Positions 9,340-18,084 of a stretch of DNA of 54,524 nucleotides are shown here, one piece after another. The notes beneath the pieces are model-generated. The model saw only the letters and a list, made by a program, of their open reading frames with translations. It made no database searches and had not been told where the DNA came from. The position numbers and the translations under genes are program-made. The stretch's first letter is position 1. Each line of letters opens with the position of its first letter. Origin of the DNA: Pricia antarctica (lineage in GTDB: Bacteria > Bacteroidota > Bacteroidia > Flavobacteriales > Flavobacteriaceae); contig DRGL01000070.1 in NCBI GenBank assembly GCA_011050085.1, forward strand, positions 1 through 54,524, given 5' to 3'.

Positions 9340-10395
9340 ATGGAATTAAATGAAGAAAAATTAAATCAACTGTTAGGAAAAGTAGTAACGGAAATGGGCG
9401 CTGCGGCCAACGGACCTTTGGTTATGCTGGGCGATAAACTGGGACTTTACAAATGCTTGGCACAATCAGGACCGATGAATTCTACCGAATTGGCCGATGA
9501 AACCAATACTGCCGAGAGATACGTGCGCGAATGGTTGTCCGCTCAAGCCGCTTCAGGCTATGTCACTTATCATGCGGAAAGTAAAAGCTTTTCAATGACC
9601 CCGGAACAGGCCGCTGTATTTGGTAATCCAGAAAGTCCAGTATTCATGGGCGGGGCTTTTTATTCCGTTACGTCCGTCTATCAAGATGCACCCAAAATGG
9701 AAACAGCTTTTAAAACTGGTGAAGGTGTTGCGTGGGGCGACCATAGCAACTGCCTGTTCTGCGGAACCGAAAAATTCTTTAGTCCTTCGTACGAAGCGAA
9801 TTTAATTTCACAATGGATTCCATCTTTGGAGGGGGTCGAGGAAAAACTAAAAACTGGGGCCAAAGTAGCGGATATCGGTTGTGGATATGCGGCTTCCACC
9901 ATCATAATGGCAAAGGCCTATCCCAACTCTACCTTTATTGGGTACGATTATCACGACAAATCCATAGAACACGCCAAGCAAAAAGCCAAAGCTGAAGGTT
10001 TAAACAATGTTTCTTTTGAGGTATCGACCGCAAAGTCATTTCCTGGTGAAAACTATGACCTTATTATGTTTTTTGACTGCCTGCACGATATGGGTGATCC
10101 CGTAGGCGCCTGTGCACATGTAAAGCAAGCCCTAAAACCTGATGGCACCTGTATGATAGTAGAACCTTTTGCCAATGATGCCCTAGAGGAAAATTTAAAC
10201 CCTGTAGGTAGAGCATTCTATGCCTTTTCCACTACACTTTGTACGCCCTGTTCCCTAAATCAGGAAGTAGGTTTGGCCCTTGGTGCCCAAGCAGGTGAAA
10301 AACGTTTGCGTGAAGTGGCAACTTCTGGTGGGTTTTCGCGCTTTCGAAGAGCTACTGAAACACCTTTTAATTTAATATTGGAAGCTAGGGCCTAA
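9340..10395 (+). CDS. Class I SAM-dependent methyltransferase with N-terminal winged helix
   Basis: 351 residues. The N-terminal third (about 20-100) is a winged-helix dimerisation domain with MNSTELADETNTAERYVREWLSAQAASGYV, as in O-methyltransferases and the Rv2258c-like group. The Rossmann methyltransferase domain follows: motif I is KVADIGCGYAAS (about 175-186), the acidic residue after strand 2 is in FIGYDYHDKSI, and FFDCLHDMGDP is the post-motif loop. A Cys-containing CLFCGTEKFF segment links the domains. No substrate can be assigned. The next 560 bases hold the remains of a second, unrelated methyltransferase gene. Confidence 0.85.
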   Translation: MELNEEKLNQLLGKVVTEMGAAANGPLVMLGDKLGLYKCLAQSGPMNSTELADETNTAERYVREWLSAQAASGYVTYHAESKSFSMTPEQAAVFGNPESPVFMGGAFYSVTSVYQDAPKMETAFKTGEGVAWGDHSNCLFCGTEKFFSPSYEANLISQWIPSLEGVEEKLKTGAKVADIGCGYAASTIIMAKAYPNSTFIGYDYHDKSIEHAKQKAKAEGLNNVSFEVSTAKSFPGENYDLIMFFDCLHDMGDPVGACAHVKQALKPDGTCMIVEPFANDALEENLNPVGRAFYAFSTTLCTPCSLNQEVGLALGAQAGEKRLREVATSGGFSRFRRATETPFNLILEARA

Positions 10396-10455
10396 AAATT
10401 TAGTTTCAAGTTCAGATACCACTTAAAAGTGAGCTTCAAAATTTAACCTAAGCTC

Positions 10456-10960
10456 ATGAAAAAAGTATCTATGCTTGTACAATATAAAAAATCACAGGAG
10501 AAAATTGGCAAAAAGCGGCAGAGGCTTGGGATCGTATGTATCCTATATTAAAAACTTGCTTAGGTACTGCACCTAATCTCATGCTTGAAATGGAACAAGA
10601 GAAAGCAGGTAATTTAATTTTGAAAATCAAAGCTGCCGCAGAAAAGCAATACATGATCGCTACAGAAAGGCTTTGCTTTCGGATTTATGTATTAGCAACA
10701 GATTTAGCTGTGAAAATACTAGAATTTGCTTTCGAACTTACCCAGGTAAATGGGTTGGATAGTATAGAAATCCCAGAAATGGATGGTGAAAATTTAATAC
10801 TACTTGATGGCTCACTTGACACTCTTATTTCACGGGAAGGATTGAATTTTTCAGACCAAAAATACACGCTAAAAGAAATTTAACCCGTCGTTAAACCAGT
10901 CGGCTTTGTTGCAGCAATAGTTTGGTTTACAGTATATAGAATTAAGTTCTTTTCTTCGTA
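10456..10960 (+). pseudogene. Decayed class I SAM-dependent methyltransferase gene
   Basis: Reading from the ATG at 10456 gives MKKVSMLVQYKKSQE. A one-base shift near 10500 continues as NWQKAAEAWDRMYPILKTCLG and runs to 10883, with the methyltransferase-like LGTAPNLMLEM, YVLATDLAVKILEFAFEL, MDGENLILLDGS and LDTLISREGL segments. The glycine-rich SAM motif expected after the first of these is ruined: KIKAAAEKQ stands where DxAAGxGEQ is normal. After the TAA at 10881-10883 the same frame continues with VVKPVGFVAAIVWFTVYR, matching the KPGGxVAAIV strand of the family, so the stop is a nonsense mutation. The C-terminal third is missing. No functional product is expected. Confidence 0.8.
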
Positions 10961-10988
10961 TTCTTATATAGTTAGAAGACGTAGAAAC

Positions 10989-11321
10989 TTATTCCAGCTC
11001 CATCTTCTCCGCAAAATAAGCACAGAAATCTTTCATTGTGGCGGTCATTTTCTCATCTTGGGTCGCCTTCATAAAGGTATCCGTTAAGGAAACCAAGGTT
11101 TGATGAAAGAAAGTTTTCATTTCGTCAACAGGCATATCCTTGGTCCAAAGATCGATTTTTAGCGATTCTTGATTTTTGCTATCCCAAACCGATAGCAACA
11201 TGGCTTTGGCCTCTTCATTTACGATGCCACCGTCTTCGGCAGACCATGTGAGTTTCTCAGGAACGCGGTTTTCGTCAAGACCGACTTTTAACTTAATTTC
11301 AGAGGTGTGCAACTTTGCCAT
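10989..11321 (-). CDS. gldC: Gliding motility protein GldC
   Basis: 110-residue cytoplasmic protein found next to gldB in gliding flavobacteria. Recognised by SEIKLKVGLDENRVPEKLTW near the start and by LLSVWDSKNQESLKIDLWTKDMP and TMKDFCAYFAEKMELE. The ATG at 11321 starts MAKLHTSEIK; a longer frame upstream overlaps gldB and is not conserved in character, so it was rejected. The gldB stop lies one base upstream, which suggests coupled translation. GldC improves gliding but is not strictly essential in Flavobacterium johnsoniae; its molecular role is not well defined. Confidence 0.95.
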   Translation of the reverse strand: MAKLHTSEIKLKVGLDENRVPEKLTWSAEDGGIVNEEAKAMLLSVWDSKNQESLKIDLWTKDMPVDEMKTFFHQTLVSLTDTFMKATQDEKMTATMKDFCAYFAEKMELE

Positions 11322-11322
11322 T

Positions 11323-12306
11323 CTATTTATTTGGTTTGTATTTCGATTTTGTAAATATTTCTTCCGCAGAAAGCGATAGCATTTGCTGAAGGCTGACTTC
11401 ATTATTGTCCATAAATGCTTTCACAATTTGCCAACCCATATATCGGCCAATGCGGCCAGGGGATGCATTGTCAAGCTCGAGTCCGAACTTGGAAAACGGA
11501 GCGAGATCTAAAAAACGCTGACCTAATCTGTTATCGGTACTATACAGGTATTCGCTTTCTATAAAATTACGCCAAATCTGCTGTTCGTTAGCGTCTGCCC
11601 AAGCCAACTGATCACCGGAGTAGTTAATTTTTTGGGCATCGGATATAAATGGAAGCAACTTATCTTTTAAAACTAATTCCTTACCATAATAGACCATTTG
11701 AGCTAAAAAATTACGGTCTTTAGGCTTTGGTACTACTTGATTCGCAAAAGCGTTTGCCACATCACTTATCAAAAATTGTTTGTCCAATCCCTCGGAAATA
11801 TAATTTGGAAAACTTTGGTAAAACTTATGCTGCGGTCCTAAATAATTGTCTAGACCTATTAACAAAAGGCTATCTGTTAAGATGATGCGACTATTATAGC
11901 TTACATCTGAAGTTACGGTTATTACTTTCGGAATCTCATAACCAGGAAAATAATACCTAATGTGCTTGAATAGTAGAGTTAGGTCTTCCGTTTCCTTTGA
12001 AAAATCATCGAAATTCTTATCAACCTCTGATAAAAGTTCAATTTGTAGGGAATCTTTCAATTTAGCAATCCAAACACTGTCATTATATTGAGTAGGAAAT
12101 AAATACGGATATGTTTTTTGAAGAGCGGGAATATTCGCAGGGTTAGCACTTGCGAATTCACGGTCGAAACGCGCAATTTCCAAATCAACCTGAATTTTTT
12201 CAATGTCATCGGCTACCTTATCACTATCGGCACATCCCATAATGATGATGAAAATTACTGATATGGTAAAAATCGTCTTAGCACTGTAAAGTAATTCCCT
12301 ATACAT
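11323..12306 (-). CDS. gldB: Gliding motility lipoprotein GldB
   Basis: 327-residue lipoprotein required for gliding and type IX secretion-linked motility in flavobacteria. The N-terminus from the ATG at 12306 is MYRELLYSAK, a hydrophobic stretch, and a lipobox ending IIIMGC, so the mature protein begins at about Cys25. The body contains the conserved FDREFASANPANIPALQKTYPYLFP start and the C-terminal SPGRIGRYMGWQIVKAF segment. An in-frame TTG at 12324 lies further upstream, but the ATG gives a more usual signal peptide. Operon with gldC, divergent from nadE. Confidence 0.95.
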   Translation of the reverse strand: MYRELLYSAKTIFTISVIFIIIMGCADSDKVADDIEKIQVDLEIARFDREFASANPANIPALQKTYPYLFPTQYNDSVWIAKLKDSLQIELLSEVDKNFDDFSKETEDLTLLFKHIRYYFPGYEIPKVITVTSDVSYNSRIILTDSLLLIGLDNYLGPQHKFYQSFPNYISEGLDKQFLISDVANAFANQVVPKPKDRNFLAQMVYYGKELVLKDKLLPFISDAQKINYSGDQLAWADANEQQIWRNFIESEYLYSTDNRLGQRFLDLAPFSKFGLELDNASPGRIGRYMGWQIVKAFMDNNEVSLQQMLSLSAEEIFTKSKYKPNK

Positions 12307-12376
12307 TTTAGTATTTAAGGTCAAGGCGTTATTTTTAGCCTACAAAGTTAATTGATTTAGACATAAAGAAAAGGCT

Positions 12377-13159
12377 ATGCAAACAGAAAAGGTAACCGCG
12401 TATATTGTAAACTGGCTGAAATCGTATGCTGAAAAGGCAAAAATGAAGGGATTTGTCATTGGGGTGTCAGGAGGCATTGACTCGGCAGTCACGTCTACGT
12501 TATGTGCAAAGACCGGTTTAGATCTACTCGTCTTAGAGATGCCTATCCATCAAGCAGAAAGTCAAGTAGGCAGAGCTTCTAGACATATTGATTGGCTACA
12601 GCAAAATTTTGTTAATGTAAAAAGAGTACCTGTTGATCTCACCCCTGTTTTCGATACCCTTGTAAATGTATTGCCGCCCGTACTAAATGAAGATGACCGT
12701 TTCATGTCATTGGCCAACACGCGCGCAAGGCTACGTATGACGATCCTATACTATTTTGCAGCATTAGATTCTCTATTAGTAGCCGGAACAGGAAACAAGG
12801 TAGAGGATTTTGGTGTAGGATTTTACACAAAATATGGTGACGGCGGAGTAGATCTTAGCCCAATTGCCGATTTGTTGAAAACCGAAGTATACGAAGTTGC
12901 GAAGTTTTTAAAAATTAACGAAGAAATTATAGAAGCTGCACCGACCGACGGTCTTTGGGGAGATGACAGAACCGATGAAGACCAAATTGGAGCATCATAC
13001 CCAGAACTTGAATGGGCCATGCGGATGCAGGAAGAAGGAAAAACTGACTTTTCAGGCAGGGAAAAGGAAGTTTTCGACATTTATAATAAATTTAATACCG
13101 CCAACCGCCATAAGATGATTCCGATTCCGGTTTGTGAGATTCCCGATAGTTTAAATTAG
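12377..13159 (+). CDS. nadE: NAD+ synthetase (NadE)
   Basis: Last step of NAD synthesis, from deamido-NAD and ammonia. The ATP-binding P-loop GVSGGIDSAVTSTL is at about residues 29-42, and VAGTGNKVEDFGVGFYTKYGDGGVD with DLSPIADLLKTEVYEVAKFL follow in the normal order. ATDGLWG and DDRTDEDQIGASYPELE are also recognisable. At 260 residues there is no glutaminase domain, so it uses free ammonia. It is divergent from gldB, with only 70 bases between the two starts; the gldC-gldB-nadE neighbourhood is common in flavobacteria. Confidence 0.95.
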   Translation: MQTEKVTAYIVNWLKSYAEKAKMKGFVIGVSGGIDSAVTSTLCAKTGLDLLVLEMPIHQAESQVGRASRHIDWLQQNFVNVKRVPVDLTPVFDTLVNVLPPVLNEDDRFMSLANTRARLRMTILYYFAALDSLLVAGTGNKVEDFGVGFYTKYGDGGVDLSPIADLLKTEVYEVAKFLKINEEIIEAAPTDGLWGDDRTDEDQIGASYPELEWAMRMQEEGKTDFSGREKEVFDIYNKFNTANRHKMIPIPVCEIPDSLN

Positions 13160-13202
13160 TAATTTGACCTAAAAGTTTGTTATCTAATCGAATAAATGTC
13201 AG

Positions 13203-13236
13203 AAATTGCTTCTGTTTAATAAAAAAAAAGCAATTT
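13203..13236 (+). terminator. Possible weak terminator after nadE
   Basis: AAATTGCTT and AAGCAATTT form a 9-bp inverted repeat with a 16-base A-rich loop about 45 bases after the nadE stop. Only a short T run follows, so this is a weak candidate. Confidence 0.4.
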
Positions 13237-13302
13237 TGAAGAACAAATTAGATTTTAAAGCCTTACATTGCATGTCAGTATTTTTACACGTGCTACTAGT
13301 GT

Positions 13303-13320
13303 TTTTTATCTAGATAAAAA
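13303..13320 (+). promoter_or_regulatory. Perfect 18-base palindrome just before the response regulator start
   Basis: TTTTTATCTAGATAAAAA is a perfect palindrome ending 8 bases before the ATG at 13329. It overlaps the place where a ribosome would bind, so it could be a protein operator or an mRNA element. Function is unknown. Confidence 0.55.
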
Positions 13321-13328
13321 CTATCAAA

Positions 13329-13958
13329 ATGATCAAAGTATTAATTGCGGACAATCATCCGATTATTAGGATGGGCGTTACAAAAGTGTTATCGGATGCG
13401 AAAGGCTTTGAAGTAATTGAGGCTGCTTCAACTACCTCAGAACTCTTCGAGAAACTGGAAAAAGTAACTCCAGATGTAGTAATGTTAGAAATGGATATTC
13501 CAGAAATTAACGGTATCGCTACGTTACGAAAACTTAAAAAAGAGTATCCTGAAATCAAAGTATTGATGTATAGCGGACAATCTGAAGATGTGTATGCCTT
13601 AAGTACAATTCGTGCAGGTGCCTTTGGTTATCTTTCAAAAGCTTCCGACATTGATTACATAATTTCTGCGGTTAAGAAAGTGAGTGAAGGAAATATGTTC
13701 ATCACCAACGAACTTGCACAGCGCTTAGCTTTCGATGAAGGCACTCAAAAACCGAGAAGATTCTTCCGAAAATTGTCAACCCGAGAAGTAGAAGTATTGA
13801 AATTATTGGCCAGTGGCAAACGAAATAAAGATGTTGCCATCGGACTTAATCTGAACGAAAAGACGGTTAGTACTTACAAGGCTCGTCTAATGAAAAAGTT
13901 GAATGTCGATAATATGGTCGACTTATTGCAGCAAGCAAAGGCATTGGAACTTTACTAA
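13329..13958 (+). CDS. Atypical NarL/LuxR-family response regulator
   Basis: 209 residues: receiver domain (about 1-120) and LuxR-type HTH (about 146-208, LSTREVEVLKLLASGKRNKDVA ... LNEKTVSTYKARLMKKL). Two acidic receiver positions are altered. The first pocket reads IADNHP (Asp8, Asn9 instead of two acids). The phosphoacceptor position in VVMLEMDIPEINGI aligns to Glu54 where Asp is normal; Glu there often mimics phosphorylation. The conserved switch Ser (MYSGQS) and Lys (YLSKAS) remain. No histidine kinase is adjacent. It may therefore act without phosphorylation. A strong terminator follows. Confidence 0.9.
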   Translation: MIKVLIADNHPIIRMGVTKVLSDAKGFEVIEAASTTSELFEKLEKVTPDVVMLEMDIPEINGIATLRKLKKEYPEIKVLMYSGQSEDVYALSTIRAGAFGYLSKASDIDYIISAVKKVSEGNMFITNELAQRLAFDEGTQKPRRFFRKLSTREVEVLKLLASGKRNKDVAIGLNLNEKTVSTYKARLMKKLNVDNMVDLLQQAKALELY

Positions 13959-13978
13959 CAGCCTGTATAAAATGCATG

Positions 13979-14010
13979 CCCCAAAATCTACGTGACTTTG
14001 GGGTTTTTTT
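13979..14010 (+). terminator. Intrinsic terminator of the response regulator gene
   Basis: CCCCAAA and TTTGGGG pair around an 11-base loop and are followed by a run of seven T. It lies 20 bases after the stop codon and is a textbook Rho-independent terminator. Confidence 0.9.
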
Positions 14011-14185
14011 ATGTTTTGTCGGGAATGATGTTGTTAAACGATTAAATTCAGCGACACATGACCCAGGCCAATTACAACATGCTATTCTTTTCGATGGATA
14101 AAACTATCAACTTTCATTCGGGCGGCAGAATCTACAAATACCAAGGTCTATTTGAATTACTGAAATGATGAAAAATCACTTCTAA

Positions 14186-16165
14186 TTAAGAGAGCACTCT
14201 ATTCAACTTCTGGTTTAAAAGCTTATTTAGATTTAAATAATTCATAATTTCTTCAAGCGTTTCTCGATGATCATCAGTACTCTCTTGTGTGTCGTTTTGT
14301 AAGGCCAACATTCTTTTCTTAATTAAAAAGCAGCGTAAGGTTAAGATAGTCTCACTTACCAATTGTGCTACACCAGCCCCCTTTTCTTTCGGATAAATGT
14401 CTTTCCTGCCCCAATCATGCAGAACATATTTTTCTTCCTCCATTAAAATAGAGGAAATTTCTGATACCAACTCTTGATCCAAATCCGAAAGGAAAGAGTT
14501 TATAGAAAAGTCATCGCTTTCATTCAGAGCCTCAATCAGTTTATAATAAATACCTCTGAAATGTTCATTGGCAAGCTCAATCTCATCCTCTTGAAGATCT
14601 AAATAAATTTTTTCATAGACCTTAGATTCCAAAGAAAGAGGTTCTAAAATCAAATCACCTGCATCATTTTCCTTTAAAACCAAGTCTTCAAAATTTTGCA
14701 CCTCTTTACCATAGAGCAATAATAACTCTATAATCTTTCGTTCGAGTTCATATTGAACGTCAACCTTTTCGACCGTAGATTCATTTTTAACCACATCGAA
14801 TGCCTTCTGCTTCTGTTCCGTATTCTTAGTAGAATCAGCTACAGTTTTTTTATTCATTTGGGCCAATGTGCTGAACAACACCCCTTCTGAGACGTTCATG
14901 ATTTGAGCACATTCCTGAATGTAGATCTCACGTTTTATAGCATCCGGAATCTTGGCGATACTATTAACGATATCACGTACCGTTTCGGCTCGCTTTATCG
15001 GATCGTTTGCAGCCTCCTTGGCTAAAAGGTTCGCTTTAAACTGAATAAAATCTTTCGCATTGTCAACAAGATAAGCTTCAAGCACTTCAAGCTCATTATT
15101 TTTCGCAAAACTATCAGGATCCTCACCTTCTGGAAATGTACAGACCTTTACGTTCATCCCCTGCTCCAAAATCAGGTCGATGCCTCGAACCGAGGCTCGT
15201 AGACCGGCTGCATCGCCATCGAAAAGAACCGTTATATTTTTGGTGAGGCGATTGATTAATCTGATTTGCTCAGAGGTTAGTGCGGTACCACTCGAGGAAA
15301 CTACATTTTCGATTCCTCGTTGGTAAAATTGGATTACATCGGTGTAGCCTTCAACAAGAAAACAGTTGTCTTCTTTAGCAATGGCCTGCTTGGCATAATA
15401 GATACCGTATAACACCTTACTCTTATGGTAAATATCGCTTTCAGGGGAATTGAGATATTTTGCAGCTTTTTTATCGGCCTTAAGAATTCGTCCTCCAAAG
15501 CCTAGAACACGACCGCTCATAGAATGAATCGGAAACATTACCCGACCCTTGAACCGATCAAATGTTCGGGGAGCATTGGAGTTCTGGCTATCTTCCTTTA
15601 CAATGGTAAGTCCGGTTTTTTCAAGATACTTGAGTTGATATCCTTTTTCCAAGGCAGCCTTCGTAAAAGCGTCCCATTGATCGAGACAATAGCCGAGTTG
15701 AAACTTATTTATAATCTCATCCGTAAAACCACGTTCCTTAAAATAGCTTAGCCCGATTGCTTTACCCAATTCAGAATCCCATAGCATTTCTGAAAAGTGT
15801 TTTTGGGCATATTCAGATACCAGATACATGCTTTCACGTTCGTTGGCCTCCTGTTTTTGCTCATCGGAGCGTTCCGTTTCCTCTACTTCAATATTGTATT
15901 TTTTAGCAACGTATTTAATGGCCTCAGGATAGGTAAAATGCTCATGTTCCATCAAGAACGCCATGACATTTCCGCCTTTGCCACTACTGAAATCTTTCCA
16001 TATTTGTTTGACCGGGGAAACCATAAAGCTTGGTGAGCGCTCATCTGTAAAAGGACTCAACCCCTTGAAATTGGCGCCTGACTTTTTCAGTTGTACGAAA
16101 TCGCCGATGACTTCCTCCAACCGGGCAGTTTCGTATACTTGATCTATGGTGGATTTTGATATCAA
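14186..16165 (-). CDS. dnaG: DNA primase DnaG lacking zinc-binding cysteines
   Basis: Synthesises RNA primers at the replication fork. The 659-residue order is normal: N-terminal CHC2-like domain (about 1-100), core with GFGGRIL and the TOPRIM motifs VEGYTDVIQFYQRG and LFDGDAAGLRAS, then a helicase-interacting C-terminal part. The zinc ligands are absent: GLSPFTDERSPSF and WKDFSSGKGG have Ser37, Thr40, Asp58 and Ser61 where Cys, His, Cys, Cys are normal, while surrounding residues are kept. I recall the same pattern in flavobacterial primases, so it looks like a lineage trait. The start is TTG at 16165; no ATG lies upstream in frame and the protein homology begins here (ISKSTIDQVYETARLEEVIG). 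Confidence 0.95.
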   Translation of the reverse strand: MISKSTIDQVYETARLEEVIGDFVQLKKSGANFKGLSPFTDERSPSFMVSPVKQIWKDFSSGKGGNVMAFLMEHEHFTYPEAIKYVAKKYNIEVEETERSDEQKQEANERESMYLVSEYAQKHFSEMLWDSELGKAIGLSYFKERGFTDEIINKFQLGYCLDQWDAFTKAALEKGYQLKYLEKTGLTIVKEDSQNSNAPRTFDRFKGRVMFPIHSMSGRVLGFGGRILKADKKAAKYLNSPESDIYHKSKVLYGIYYAKQAIAKEDNCFLVEGYTDVIQFYQRGIENVVSSSGTALTSEQIRLINRLTKNITVLFDGDAAGLRASVRGIDLILEQGMNVKVCTFPEGEDPDSFAKNNELEVLEAYLVDNAKDFIQFKANLLAKEAANDPIKRAETVRDIVNSIAKIPDAIKREIYIQECAQIMNVSEGVLFSTLAQMNKKTVADSTKNTEQKQKAFDVVKNESTVEKVDVQYELERKIIELLLLYGKEVQNFEDLVLKENDAGDLILEPLSLESKVYEKIYLDLQEDEIELANEHFRGIYYKLIEALNESDDFSINSFLSDLDQELVSEISSILMEEEKYVLHDWGRKDIYPKEKGAGVAQLVSETILTLRCFLIKKRMLALQNDTQESTDDHRETLEEIMNYLNLNKLLNQKLNRVLS

Positions 16166-16177
16166 AATTGACGGTTC

Positions 16178-16212
16178 TAAAAAAAGAATAGAGCCTAAAG
16201 ATAAGGCTCTAT
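16178..16212 (-). terminator. Intrinsic terminator after the dehydrogenase-like lipoprotein gene
   Basis: On the minus strand ATAGAGCC and GGCTCTAT pair around a 9-base loop, followed by TCTTTTTTTAG. It lies 30-65 bases past the stop at 16244 and just before dnaG, so it separates the two genes. Confidence 0.8.
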
Positions 16213-16243
16213 TTTCATTTTAATGTGGTAAAAAAAAGTAGTA

Positions 16244-17515
16244 TTATTTTGCAGCTACCTTCCAAATAATACCGCTATCATCATCGTTTACTAAAAGTGA
16301 TCCATCTGGGGCCACGGCCACACCAACAGGACGACCATATACTTTACCTGCCTCTTCATCGGCTATAAAACCGGTTAGAAAATCTTCGGGCTGCTGGGGG
16401 GTTCCATTTTCGAAAGGAACGAACATAACTTTATATCCCGCAAATTCTGCCCGGTTCCAAGAACCGTGCTGACCGACAAATGCACCATTTTTGTATGTAC
16501 TAGGAAACGTATCGGCCGTATAAAACGTTAGACCTAGAGATGCCGTGTGGCTTCCCATTGGCACATCGGGTACAATCGATTTATCAACTAAATCTTGATG
16601 CGGTTCGTCTTTCCACCTAGGATCATTAATGTTGCCATAATAACTATAAGGCCATCCGTACCAGCCTCCTTTTTTTACACTTGTAATATAATCGGGAACC
16701 AAATTGTTACCCAACTTATCCCGTTCGTTCACAGCGGTCCATAAATCTCCCGTTACAGGATTCCAATCCATTCCAACGGGATTCCGAAGTCCGTTAGCGT
16801 ATACAATTTCGCCACTACCATCAGGGTTGACTTCTAAAATATTGGCACGGCGTTCTTCCTTTTCCATGCCTTGATCACCTACATTACTTGCTGAACCGAC
16901 CGAAATATATACTTTGTTTCGTTCTTTATTGGTTATGATATTTCGAGTCCAGTGATTATTATAACCACTGGCAGAGAGTTCAACTATTTTTTCGCCTTCG
17001 CCTTCCAACTTCGTCTGTCCCTCTTTGTAAGGATATCGGTAAAGACCATCTGTATTGGCGATATAAAAGAAATTATCTAAAACCAACATACCAAAGTTTT
17101 GATTTAGGCCCTCGATAAAAATGTGTCGCTCGTCAACCTCCCCATCATTATTCGCATCCCTTAACATTGTAATTCTGTCAGCACTGTTTTTAGTATTGGC
17201 TTCTGCAACGAAAATATCCTTATTAGGTGCAACGTAGGTCCACCTTGGATGTTCGAACCCATCTGCGAACCTCGAAACCGTAAAACCTTCAGGCGCTATG
17301 GGCATCTTATCCTCGGGCCATTCAATAACCTCACTATTTTTGGTTACCGATTCCGAGGCAAATGGGGCCACCAATTCCATTGGACCGATAGCAGTCTCTA
17401 CTGTAGTTAATCCATTGTCCGCTAATTCTTCCTTGGTGTCTTCCGAAACACTTTTCTCATTTTTACAACCCAAAATGAGACCGGAAAACATTGCTATATA
17501 AAGTATTTTTTTCAT
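16244..17515 (-). CDS. PQQ-type sorbosone/glucose dehydrogenase-like lipoprotein
   Basis: 423-residue lipoprotein with a six-bladed beta-propeller of the glucose/sorbosone dehydrogenase family. The chosen ATG at 17515 gives MKKILYIAMFSGLILGCKN, a lipobox ending at Cys17; the longer frame upstream lacks a signal. Propeller motifs include GFTVSRFADGFEHPRWTYVA, RNIITNKERNKVYISVGSASN, ANGLRNPVGMDWNP, VGQHGSWNR and the C-terminal GVAVAPDGSLLVNDDDSGIIWKV. These match soluble PQQ sugar dehydrogenase relatives (YliI type). Location is the periplasmic or outer leaflet; the substrate and true PQQ use are not provable from the sequence. Confidence 0.85.
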   Translation of the reverse strand: MKKILYIAMFSGLILGCKNEKSVSEDTKEELADNGLTTVETAIGPMELVAPFASESVTKNSEVIEWPEDKMPIAPEGFTVSRFADGFEHPRWTYVAPNKDIFVAEANTKNSADRITMLRDANNDGEVDERHIFIEGLNQNFGMLVLDNFFYIANTDGLYRYPYKEGQTKLEGEGEKIVELSASGYNNHWTRNIITNKERNKVYISVGSASNVGDQGMEKEERRANILEVNPDGSGEIVYANGLRNPVGMDWNPVTGDLWTAVNERDKLGNNLVPDYITSVKKGGWYGWPYSYYGNINDPRWKDEPHQDLVDKSIVPDVPMGSHTASLGLTFYTADTFPSTYKNGAFVGQHGSWNRAEFAGYKVMFVPFENGTPQQPEDFLTGFIADEEAGKVYGRPVGVAVAPDGSLLVNDDDSGIIWKVAAK

Positions 17516-18084
17516 AATTATCTTTTCAGGAAAGTTAAGCCATAGCCTTACATATCTCAAAGTTTAGGTAGCGTTTAGCGTTTTTTTAACAATGACTCAA
17601 AAAGATAGTATCTACGCCACATTCACCAAAGGTTTTGACCAAGTTTTTAAATGGAGAAATGGTCAACGGAAATGTATCATGGAAAATAAGGTGCGTCTTA
17701 AATCTGGTATTACGGTATCTCCCTCGTATATTGATTTCTGGAAATATCTTAAAATAGTCTTTAAGTATTTGGACTTTGCATTTCCAGAAAAACAATTAAC
17801 TTCTATATACATCTAGAAAAAATGGATTGCGATATCGTTATTTAAGCGGAATTTTCGGACCAAGCGGTCATTGTTGTAAATTTGGTAGTACCACTAAAAA
17901 TTAAAAGTTATTTCTTTTGGCTCAGAGTTATACGTGTAGCTAAAAAGTTCAAATCCTAAAAAATCAGAATAAGTCCAATTCAAGTTTTTGTACATTCTTT
18001 CACAAATGGAAAGTGAACTTTGCACTCCACAATATAATTTTTGGGTCAGGATACCTCATAAGTTTTAATCTAAAATTCAACGCA
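17516..18084 (+). other. Intergenic region without a supported gene
   Basis: About 570 AT-rich bases between the divergent starts of the dehydrogenase-like lipoprotein and the zinc-ribbon protein. A 74-codon open frame at 17592-17816 has a plausible composition but matches no family I recognise and has a competing open frame on the other strand. Confidence 0.5.

Noticed and set aside
7006-10395. A biosynthetic gene cluster around the regulator and methyltransferase
   Set aside because: No core biosynthetic enzyme is present; one methyltransferase and a pseudogene are not enough.
14058-14168. A 36-codon open frame between the response regulator terminator and dnaG
   Set aside because: Too short to judge, no ribosome-binding site or leader-type composition, and it follows a strong terminator; kept only as a curiosity.
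17592-17816. A 74-codon plus-strand open frame in the gap before the zinc-ribbon gene
   Set aside because: No recognisable family, no convincing ribosome site, and a minus-strand frame of similar length covers the same bases.
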